64,000 nt of DNA from Trifolium pratense (taxonomy: Eukaryota > Streptophyta > Magnoliopsida > Fabales > Fabaceae), in contig NC_060060.1 in the NCBI RefSeq assembly GCF_020283565.1, positions 44,268,001-44,332,000 of the forward strand, given 5' to 3'. The position numbers were made by a program, and so were the translations under genes. A model generated the notes under the pieces. The model was not told the DNA's origin and searched no databases. It saw only the letters and a list, made by a program, of their open reading frames with translations. Shown here piece by piece: positions 24,302 to 34,261 of the stretch (position 1 is its first letter; every line of letters starts with the position of its first letter).

Positions 24302-27202
24302 ATGGTAAAATTTGATGAATCTCTAGATGTTGATTCTAATGAAGTTAGTTCAACTGATAGTCATACATCTGATGATGAGAATTCCAGCTATTCGGCATCC
24401 AGTGGGCATGATAGGTCAGATGATGGCGATGATCATGGTGACCACCATGATGATGGTGATGATGATGATGATGATGATGATGGCAATGACCATGATTTTG
24501 CTGATGAAGCATCTATAGGTGAAAGAGCGGTACGTATTAATTCTATGACTGCTGATGAAATTCGTGGTATGGATTTTGGTAGTGTTGACGAAGCTTATGA
24601 ATTTTATTATCAATACGGTAAATGTAAAGGTTTTTCCGTTAGGAAAAGTGATGATAAGAAAAAAATAGGGCCTGATGGTAGTAAAATAATAACAAACAAG
24701 CTTTTTGTATGCAGTAGACAAGGTTTACGAGATAAGAGACACATATCTAGGTTAGATAGGAAAAGAGAGCACCGACGTTTGACACGTACGAAATGCACGG
24801 CTAGGTTTCGTGTGACATACAAAGCCGATAAGGGTAGATTTGTAGTGTCTGTGTTTGAAGAGACTCATAACCATGAATTAACATCAGCTAGGTTTGTGCA
24901 CTTACACCCGGTTTATCGTAAGATTAGCGAAGCAGATAGAGCTCAGGTTGATGGTATGCAGTCACGTGGAATTAGAACTTGTCATATTATGGGGTACATG
25001 GTTGCTCAGAAGGGTGGATATGGTGGTGTTGGGTTTACGAAGAAAGATCTTTATAATTATTTTGATAAAAAAATGCGTGATATTGTTAAAGATGGTGATG
25101 TTGCCGCATCGCTACATTATCTTAATGCAAAGTCAGCTACTGATCCCATGCTCTATGCTGAATATGCTGCTGACACTAGCAATGGACGGATGAAGTCTCT
25201 TTTTTGGGCTGATGGGACCAGTAGATCTGACTACTTCTGTTTTGGAGATGTGGTTGCATTTGACACAACATACAAGAGGAACAAATACAACCTCCCGCTG
25301 GTTATATTTTCAGGTTGTAACCACCATTCCCAAACAATAATTTTTGGCGCTGCGTTGGTATCAGATGAAACCACGGAGACGTATAAGTGGGTGTTGAATT
25401 GTTTTTTGGAGTGTATGGAAAATAAACGCCCAAAAGCTGTGGTGACAGATGGAGATGGGGCTATGAGGGAGGCTATAAAAGAGGTTTTCCCCGATTCGAC
25501 TCATCGGTTATGTGCCTGGCATTTGAATAAGAATGCAGGTGAGAATGTGAAGAATTCAGGTTTTCTGAAGGGATTTAAAAAAGCCATGTTCTCAAATTTT
25601 TCAAAGGATGATTTTGAAGAGTATTGGTCAGAGATGATTAAAGAAAATGGAGTTGAAGGACATCCGTGGGTTATCAAAACCTACGAGAACAAGTTACTAT
25701 GGGCAACTGCATACCTGCGGGATAAGTTTTTTGGACGTATAAGAACTACGTCCCAATGTGAAGCAATCAATGCAATAATAAAGAGTTATGTAAGAAAGAA
25801 AGGATGCATCTTTGAATTTATGCAAAATTTTGAGCAGGCTCTAAGAGGCTACAGAAACAATGAACTTGTTGAAGATTTTAAGTCAAAGTTTTCAGAACCT
25901 GTGTTGACAACTCAACTACGTTTGATTGAGAGCAATGCCGCTAAAATCTATACAGCGGAGATTTTCAAAGAAGTGAAAGAAGAAATTATGAAGGCCGGTG
26001 AATTGATTGTTAAGCATAAAAAGGAAATTGGAGATACAAAGTTTTATACTTTGACTAAATATTGTCGGGATGCGTATGAAAGAACAGTTGTTTACGATGG
26101 TGATACATTCCAATGTTCGTGCAGGTTGTTTGATTCTCGTGGACTTCCTTGTTCTCATATTTTTCATGTGATGAAGGAAGAACATGTTGATCACATTCCT
26201 AGCACTTTGGTATTGTCGCGATGGACCAAGGATGCTAAAATTGATTATTTGAACATGGTGGATGTTAATGATCCAGTTGATTCCGATGTGATTGAGCTTG
26301 CCCGTTTTGGTGCATATTGTTCTGTTCTGACATCATTTTGCAAAGAAGCTTCTAAAAAGAATGGTGTGTATGGTGACATTATGGATGACCTCATGAATTT
26401 AAAAAAAAAATATTGCAGTGTTGAGGATCCTATTGGAACACAAAAGTCAGTTGTTGGTGATCCTATCCCGGTTCAGAGTAAAGGTGCTCCAAAGAAAAAA
26501 AAGAATGACGCAAAAGCTCTCAGGCATTGTACTCATTGCAAGAGTACAACTCATAATGCGAGGACTTGTTCGGTAATTTTAATAATTCTTGATTGTTTAT
26601 CTTTCGAATCATATAATATGTTTTATTAATTATATTGTTTTATATTTGTAGTAAAATTTCTTTTTTATTGTTATAAACAGGATAAAAAGAGAAAAAAAAG
26701 TTGCAACGCTGAAAGTAGTGTGCAAGACATAAATTCAGAGCTACCGGTTGACGTTGGTGAAAGTAGTGTGCGACAGAAAAAGAAGAAATGTGCAGAGCAA
26801 CCGAAAGACCTTTGCGAAAGTAGTGTGGCACCAAAAAAGAAGAAATGTTCAGAGCTACCGAAAGACCTTTGTGAAAGTATTGTGCAAAAGAGAAATAAAT
26901 GTTCGGTGCAATTGAAAGAGCGTGGCGCTAATGTGTCAACACCAACACATATTGATGTTACTAGTGCGACCGGGCAATTCACTCCGATGTATGGATTTCA
27001 ACATATGATTCCTATGTTACATCCGGTTATGCAACAGATGCACGTACCATCTGGACAACATGTTCCACCTGCACAACATGTAACTTCTGTACCACATGTA
27101 CCACCTCTATACCAACTGTATGGAATGAATGTTGGTGCAAATTCAACTTCGTGTTATGGTCTGTTACAACAGGTGATGAAATCTGCTGATGGTAAACAAT
27201 GA
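24302..27202 (+). CDS. FAR1/MuDR-type MULE transposase
   Basis: Exons 24302-26572 and 26681-27202, phase 0, 930 residues. The first ATG after an upstream splice acceptor was taken as the start. Order of parts: an Asp-rich acidic region (residues 40-68); a FAR1-type WRKY-GCM1 DNA-binding zinc finger, about 92-195, with C137, C165, H189 and H191; and a DDE transposase core with D321 in AFDTTY, D383 in VTDGD and a candidate glutamate near 440 in FEEYW. A SWIM zinc finger (C605, C607, C617, H619) follows. A CCHC knuckle (CTHCKSTTHNARTC) then ends just before the intron. The exon 2 tail contains three diverged lysine-rich repeats (ESSVxxKKKKC), probably nuclear localisation signals. No inactivating change was seen. 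It probably binds the terminal repeats and moves the element. Confidence 0.93.
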
Positions 27203-27689
27203 GGTTTTGTTTTATATATTAAATGTGTTGGATGTACTATGTGATCGAATTTGAGATTTGGGCTGTAATGTTTATGATATTTTGAAACTAAGTTTTTTGT
27301 TTTTAATGTACATTTACATTGAGATTTGGAAAGAATTGAACTAGAAATTATTTTTTTTAAGGTATTGTTAAATTGTGATTGAATTTTGGGACATAATGTT
27401 TGTTAATACTATTACTGAAACCATTTGTTAAAGAGAAAAAAAAAAAAAAAGAGAGCAAGGCATATGTTGAAGCAGGCTATCTAAGTATTTGTGTTATTTA
27501 TGTTTTGATGCGCGAAAGAATAACAAATTAATTGATTTGGTGCAGTGGTTAGGGCGTTTAACATGGAAAGACCTGGCAGGAGTTCGAATCCTGTTGGTGT
27601 CTTTTTTCACATTATTATTTCCAATTTTATGTTTTAATTATTTCATTTTGAATGATTTGTAAAGTTGTAGTTAATTTGATATTTAAATT
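27203..27689. other. transposase 3' flank, with tRNA-like sequence
   Basis: Probable 3' UTR, followed at 27531-27607 by a Pol III-like unit: box A TGGTGCAGTGG, a perfect T-arm hairpin around GTTCGAATCC, and a T-run. The acceptor stem does not pair, so this is a tRNA or SINE relic rather than a functional tRNA. Confidence 0.5.
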
Positions 27690-29160
27690 TATTTTATATT
27701 AATAGACATATATCGGTGACTTTTAAATTTTAAATGAGTAATTATTTATTATTCAAAATTTAACTCGTACTAAACTTCGGTTATCTATTAGGAAACGATT
27801 GACCTAACTAACCTTAGACTTAGGTGCTTGGTCCGGTTTCGATATTTGACTACTAGCCTTATCGTTTGACCTAACTAACATATATCGGTGACTTTTAAAT
27901 TTTAAATGAGTAATTAATTGAATATTCGAAATTTAACTAGTACTAAACTTCGGTTATATATTAGGAACCGACAACCCTAACCTTAGACTTAGGTGCTTGG
28001 TCCGGTTTCGATATTGGACTACTAGCCTTATCGTTTGACCTAACTAACATATATCGGTGACTTTTAAATTTTAAATGAGTAATTAATTGAATATTCGAAA
28101 TTTAACTCGTACTAAACTTCGGTTATCTATTAGGAAACGACAACCCTAACCTTAGACTTAGGTGCTTGGTCCGGTTTCGATATTGGACTACTAGCCTTAT
28201 CGTTTGACCTAACTAACATATATCGGTGACTTTTAAATTTTAAATGAGTAATTATTTATTATTCAAAATTTAACTCGTACTAAACTTCGGTTATCTATTA
28301 GGAAACGACAACCCTAACCTTAGACTTAGGTGCTTGGTCCGGTTTCGATATTTGACTACTAGCCTTATCGTTTGACCTAACTAACATATATCGGTGACTT
28401 TTAAATTTTAAATGAGTAATTAATTGAATATTCGAAATTTAACTCGTACTAAACTTCGGTTATCTATTAGGAAACGACAACCCTAACCTTAGACTTAGGT
28501 GCTTGGTCCGGTTTCGATATTTGACTACTAGCCTTATCGTTTGACCTAACTAACATATATCGGTGACTTTTAAATTTTAAATGAGTAATTAATTGAATAT
28601 TCGAAATTTAACTCGTACTAAACTTCGGTTATCTATTAGGAAACGACAACCCTAACCTTAGACTTAGGTGCTTGGTCCGGTTTCGATATTTGACTACTCG
28701 CCTTATCGTTTGACCTAACTAACATATATCGGTGACTTTTAAATTTTAAATGAGTAATTAATTGAATATTCGAAATTTAACTCGTACTAAACTTCGGTTA
28801 TCTATTAGGAAACGACAACCCTAACCTTAGACTTAGGTGCTTGGTCCGGTTTCGATATTGGACTACTAGCCTTATCGTTTGACCTAACTAACATATATCG
28901 GTGACTTTTAAATTTTAAATGAGTAATTATTTATTATTCAAAATTTAACTCGTACTAAACTTCGGTTATCTATTAGGAAACGACAACCCTAACCTTAGAC
29001 TTAGGTGTTTGGTCCGGTTTCGATATTTGACTACTAGCCTTATCGTTTGACCTAACTAACATATATCGGTGACTTTTAAATTTTAAATGAGTAATTAATT
29101 GAATATTCGAAATTTAACTCGTACTAAACTTCGGTTATTTATTAGGAACCGACAATACCT
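27690..29160 (+). repeat. 169-bp tandem repeat array 1
   Basis: Marker phrase TAGGTGCTTGGTCCGG occurs at 27821, 27990, 28159, 28327, 28496, 28665, 28834 and 29002 (TGTTTGG in the last). The period is 168-169 bp over about 8.5 units. Units from the second onward carry AACCCTAACC, a telo-box-like motif. Two subtypes alternate: AATTATTTATTATTC and AATTAATTGAATATTCG. The array lies between the transposase and the first B3-like gene. Confidence 0.95.
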
Positions 29161-29442
29161 TAATTGGTTGCTTAATTGGGCCATGTTTATATTAATACCC
29201 CCGCTATAATGAATACACCAACTAATAGGCCCAGGCCCATTTGATAAGCAGTGTAAAGTTTTGTATTTCCCACAAATACAAACACACGTGGTTACGAAAG
29301 GTCACGCCTTTCTCCACTTTACTATTTCTCTCTTCCCCTTCCACACAACGTTTCACTGTCTTCACTTCCACTTTGCTTCAAATCGATTCGTTTTCGTCCC
29401 AAACGTATCTCCGATTCAAAGCTTGTTTTTCGACAACTATCA
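29161..29442 (+). promoter_or_regulatory. upstream region of the first B3-like gene
   Basis: A short unique region between the repeat array and the start codon, with a CT-rich leader from about 29310 onward. No TATA box could be assigned with confidence. Confidence 0.35.
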
Positions 29443-30427
29443 ATGGCGTCTTCGTCGCAAAACAGGTACACCCTTTGCAACATACATTGGCGTTTTCGTT
29501 GCATGTGTTTGGCTTTCTCTTATAATTAGTTTGCGTGTTCAGAGAGATCGAAGTGTTCTCTGATGCATGTAGTTGTTGTTGTTTAACATGTTCTAGGGTT
29601 TGAATTTGTTTTTTTTTTTTTTTTGTTTACGGAAGAATAAAAAAGAATTTTTTTACCCAATAATTAGTTTTTTTAATAACTTAGAATAAGGAAAAATGCT
29701 GCTTAGATTCAATAAAGAAATTTAAGTTTGTTGTCTTCTATGTACATGTGTTTGGATTAAATTAACTATTTTTGGTTAAAACATGATAAAAGATGATGTT
29801 TATTCAAAACTTGTTTATGCTGAATTAGGAAACAATCCCTGAAAAGGGTAAAAATTGAGCCTGAGGATCTTATTTGCTTGAGTGATGACGAGGAGGGTCC
29901 AATGGTTAAGGGTACTAGGAATGGAAGGATGCAGGGCAAGAGTGCTGCAGTACAGGGAATGAATGCTTCGGTTCAGGGCAAGAGTGCTGCGGTTCAGGGC
30001 AGTGGTAATAGTTGTTGTGAATGGGTAGCTCCGGTTACCCGAGCTATTCAAAACTTGAAGAACAAACAAACACTGGTGAGTATTGGTGATTTGATTAGTT
30101 TAAAATTTATTTGTCTTAACTTTATTAATAACATTGTTGTCCTAATTTTTTTTTTCAAATTTCGTCCAGCATCTTCCAGCTCGGGTTGTGGAGGTTTGTA
30201 TGCAGGCAAAGTCTGAGATTAAGCTGCGATCTCGACAGACCAACCGTATCTATAAATGTGCTATTTTGAATCCGGGACGAGGCAAGCATGAGAGATATAT
30301 TGCTACTGGTTGGTATGATTATCTGAATGATCACAAGCCTAAAGTTGGTGACCTGCTGATTTTTGCTGTGGAAAACCCTCCAAATGTTATGGATGTTAAC
30401 TTAATCCGCAAAGATCGCACCCGTTGA
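29443..30427 (+). CDS. small B3-like protein with SUMO-interaction-like motif (cargo gene A)
   Basis: Exons 29443-29465, 29829-30075 and 30170-30427 give 175 residues. A basic N-terminus (NRKQSLKRVK) leads into LICLSDDEE at residues 22-30, a hydrophobic-then-acidic motif of the SUMO-interaction type. A Gln/Gly/Ser repeat (GKSAAVQG, twice, with a related copy) follows. The C-terminal 85 residues resemble the later part of a plant B3 DNA-binding domain: RYIATGWYDYLND, then PKVGDLLIFAV and VNLIRK. It shares order, the QTL-H(L/V)P junction and intron positions with the minus-strand gene at 32973-34058, so the two are paralogues. It is probably nuclear; DNA binding is inferred from fold resemblance only. 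Confidence 0.75.
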
Positions 30428-31218
30428 ATGATGTTCTGTTTTCTGGATGTATTATGTTTAGTGTTTAATGACTGAATGAGTTATATTAGATTAATGTTTT
30501 TATCTCCTGCTGTGATGTATATTATGTTATGTTTTTATGTTTTTGGTTTAAGTGTAACAATTGCTACTTTTAGTAGTAGCCGGACCGCATTTTGCAATCA
30601 CTCATGTGGTTATCAACTTATTTTGGAATGACATATATGTGTCTTGTGTTTGATTTATTAGGTTTTGGATTACAATTCATAAAATTGTAAGGTTTTGGGA
30701 GTTTATTCCAAAATTTTAAGGTTTGTATCATTTAAGCAAAATTCTAAGGTTTGTATCATTTAATCATATTAGTACCGTAGCGTAGTCCGGATACCGGTAC
30801 CGGTACGCATACGATATTGCGCCTGGTACTTTGTAGTACGGTACTCGCACGTATGCAACATAACATATGAGTTGCCCGTGAATATGTCTACTTTTGTGTC
30901 TGATTTTTTTTAAAAAAATAAAAAATGTTAATGTTGTTACTGATGCTCAGTAAATAGGACTACTTTCTCAATATTAGTCAGTTTTGGAAGTTGAAACATG
31001 CTATAATCACTCCATACACCTATAATCACGCAACATCCTATGTCTTATGCCTATATTCACTCCACTAAACAATCTTATCCCTATGTTCATTTAAAAGTTG
31101 TTTTAACAAAGCAACCTTAAAAAAATTTAAATATTAAATTCATCAATGATCATATCTTAAAAATTTAGAAATTACAATAAAACATCACACAAAACATGTA
31201 AAATAGAAATTAACTTAA
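30428..31218. other. non-coding DNA between convergent cargo genes
   Basis: Holds the probable 3' UTRs of cargo genes A (plus) and C (minus). A patch rich in GGTACCGGTACG at about 30775-30865 resembles the GATACG patch at 15655. No gene was supported. Confidence 0.4.
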
Positions 31219-31833
31219 TTAAGCAAACATTTTCAAATATACATAGAACAAAATCCAGGAAAAAACCAGCAAGTTTCTAAACATCTTGGATGTCTTCCTC
31301 TCATTGTCTAGTTTCATCTTCATCTTCTCTCCCTTTTTGTGTTGAATTTCTTTAACCATTTCAACCACATTCCCTAACATATCTGAGCAGTTGCATCCAC
31401 ATCTTTTTGATCCACCATTTATGTCTGAATCGTGGTAACCCACACCATTTCTGGGTTCAGGTTCTCTTTGAGGAACATTTGGACGAACATAGGGGGGGTG
31501 GCCTTCAATTAGGTCATCCCAATCGAAAAGATTACAACTTCTGCCAGTCTATGAATGAATCCAACAACAGACACCATTGAAATGAAATTTCAATCATCAG
31601 AACCTTTTTTAACCAAAAATCAATCTAAACAGAATGCAAATTATTAATAAATAAAAAAAAACGTAAGTTGTATAAAATGATTTTGCAATGAAACCTACCC
31701 CAGCAGCTGCACATTTCCAAAACCTCCTTTTGGGATTTTCGTTTGAGTTTGATACGTACATCCTCATTGGTTTTCTACAGCCACATTCTGGGATTTGGAC
31801 TGGCACGGAGTTTGCAACAGATGAGGAAGACAT
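31219..31833 (-). CDS. GRF-type zinc-finger protein with C-terminal membrane segment (cargo gene C)
   Basis: Minus-strand exons 31833-31699 and 31548-31219 join in phase 0, giving 154 residues. The GRF zinc finger spans the intron: CGCRKPMRMYVSNSNENPKR, then RRFWKC, then after the intron SCNLFDWDD. This matches the usual CxCG, NPxRRFxxC and CxFFxWxD pattern, with Leu-Phe in place of Phe-Phe. Next come a Pro-rich linker, a lysine-rich probable coiled coil, and a hydrophobic end (LLVFSWILFYVYL) that could be a tail anchor. GRF fingers bind nucleic acid in several DNA-repair and topoisomerase proteins. Small GRF proteins of this layout are widespread in plants with unknown function. Confidence 0.82.
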
Positions 31834-32972
31834 TGCTGAATTATTAACTCAAACAAACGGAGGTTGAAGGTGATGGTGTAAATCAGGTGAGGAAAATTTG
31901 GGAATTTAGGGTTTTGGTAATAGAAGAAGTGAGTCTTTCGTATTACACCTGGAGTTATAAAGGCCTGGATTAGTTGGGAGCATAATTTAATGAAGACCAT
32001 GCCTAAAAGGAGTAAACGAATCGTCCGTACGATTGAAATCAATAGTTCAGATTTGTTGGGGTAAGCTAAATCACGTCCTTCCCATATGGACCAATGGCTG
32101 TGATTGAATTACACGCGAAGATACCACTAACATTTTTATTTTTAATTTTTTAAATTTTATTATTTTTATTTAGGACAATTGGAAGGAACTTTTTTTTTTT
32201 TAAGATGTAAGGGTTGACGGTAAGTCTATCAATAATAATGCACGAGTTTAATTAATTATTATTCAAAATTTAACTCGTACTAAACTTCGGTTTCAATTAG
32301 GAACCGACATCCCTAAACTTAGACTTAAGTGCTTGTTCCGGTTTCGATGAAGGACTACTAGCCTTATCTTTTGACCTAACTAGCATATATCGGTACTAAA
32401 CTTTTAATAATTTTCCTAGTTAGTAGCAACAATTTTGAATGCTATTTACACACAACTCCCAAAATAAATGAGTTTTTGTTTCTTTTCTACTCCCAAAATA
32501 AATGCAGTAAAATTTTAATTTTTGAACCATTGGAATATATATATATATAGAGGTTTCCGGTGATTTTGTTTATTTGATGCGTAACCGTTTATTTGAATTG
32601 GTAACTCACCTCATTTTAACACTTTTCGTGCTTTTGGTTAATAAAACAAAGCAAAATGCATTTTGCGTCGTTAACAAAGAAATTCGTTATTTCATTAAGC
32701 GAAATTATTAGGCCGGACTTCGTGACCCGGATTCGATAATATATTGATGTCATATTATATTAAGGAAAACTCCCTTATATTAATAGAAATACCATAATAT
32801 ATTGATAATTGTTCAACGGCAGGAGATTGTACGTAACAGTTAACACAACCATAGACAAGCCAAAAAACAAGACATACAACCGACATCAAGTCGGACAACG
32901 TTACTTAATGCAAAATGATACCACCATAACTAAAGGTCAGAGCATTAGGACATAGCAAGAGGACGCGGACAG
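31834..32972. other. intergenic DNA with one isolated copy of the 169-bp repeat
   Basis: 32240-32400 is a single diverged unit of the array repeat (ACTTAAGTGCTTGTTCCGG). Just before it, 32130-32190 carries the phrase TTTATTTAGGACAATTGGAA, which also sits at the left edge of array 2 (34260). A SINE-like remnant (GTGACCCGGATTCGATAA) lies near 32720. No gene was supported. Confidence 0.6.
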
Positions 32973-34058
32973 TCAACGACGATTTTCGCGACGGGTCAAC
33001 TTCACCATCAAGCGCTTCATAGATTTCGATACCATGAAGTGCAGCTTATCTCCAATCCTTGGCTTCATGTCTTCCAAATAAGAGTACCACCCATCTACAA
33101 TATATCTCACAAACATCCCTCTTTCAGGCGGCCTTGTAATACTACATGTATAAGTACATCCATTGTCGGCCGAGTCCAAAATAATACGAGTCTTATCATG
33201 CAACGCTTCTTGAACAATCCAGGATGGGACATGCTGTACACATTTGCAATATTCAGTTATAATCAACAACATTTTGCACCAATACTATTAACAACACAAT
33301 TGTACTTTAATAACGAAAATAAATACATAATAGCTAAACTAACCAATGTTTGAGGCTTCCTCCAATTCCCAATGGCCGCGGTAACCTCCTTCGACCAGCC
33401 CCATCCACATAAAAACTCCTCAACCAGCTGAACCTCTTCTTCCTCGTCTGAGCTGATGTAGATTGTTTCAATATCTCTGTTGATTTCGGCAACCTTATGC
33501 ATTTTGCTCCTATTTCATTACCCCAGATTACAGGTTATGTACTATTTTGGAAAAGGATTAAAAAAAAAAAAAAATACACCAAATCAAAATGCAATCACCA
33601 TCTAAGCAACTTTACAATGACTATACATAATTTTTTTTTAAAAAAAGAAACATCAACTTACAGTGACTAGACTAATTTTGTTTCACTACTAACAAAAGTT
33701 TTAAAAAATGCAATCTTTTTTCTTTGTTATTACAGATCCAACAACGATCAACACTTTTTTCCCTTTTTAACAAATGATTGTTATAGATCAATAATAGAAT
33801 TAGTATTTTTTTTAAAACAAAAAAATAGTATCAACAGTCAAAAACGAACAATAAACCTGAATCAAAACGACAAAAACAACAATGGAAACGGCGATGATGA
33901 ACAACAACGAACGATTGAAGACATGCGAAGAAGAAGAAATGAATACGCTTCTAACAACAACACAACCTGAGAAAAAAACATGCGTTTTTTGACTAAAAGG
34001 AATAAAAATCTAACCTGGGTTTCGACGATGAAGCCCTTGCTCTCTTCGATTTTGTCAT
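32973..34058 (-). CDS. small B3-like protein, paralogue of gene A (cargo gene B)
   Basis: Minus-strand exons 34058-34015, 33509-33344 and 33233-32973 give 156 residues. The small first exon was chosen because it splices in frame and mirrors the first exon of gene A. A basic N-terminus (KSKRARASSSKPR) precedes IYISSDEEEE (residues 31-40), another SUMO-interaction-like motif. The C-terminal domain reads RYIVDGWYSYLEDMKPRIGD, then KLHFMV and LMVKLTRR, parallel to gene A and to the second half of a B3 domain. Sequence identity to gene A is low although architecture and introns match, so the duplication is old. A start at the in-frame ATG at 33502 is the alternative. Confidence 0.72.
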
Positions 34059-34261
34059 TTTTCAAGTTTGGATTGGAAAGGATGGAACTGTGTGTAAGTG
34101 TTTTGTGGTGTTAATGATGAGAAGGAGAATATGCAGAGAGTTTTATGTTGGAAAACGAGATAGTAACAGCTCTCCACGCATATATCCGTTCCATCCAAAC
34201 AACAATTTGGTTTCCACGCGCGTACACATTATTATTTTTTATTTTTTTAAATTTCATTATT

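Noticed and set aside
24416..24822. Minus-strand frames opposite the transposase start
   Set aside because: Isoleucine-rich translations of the GAT repeat that encodes the acidic region on the plus strand.
26640..26982. Minus-strand frames opposite the transposase tail
   Set aside because: Translations of the lysine-rich repeats of the transposase second exon.
27531..27601. Functional tRNA gene
   Set aside because: Boxes A and B are good, but the acceptor stem does not pair and the anticodon loop lacks the usual T33.
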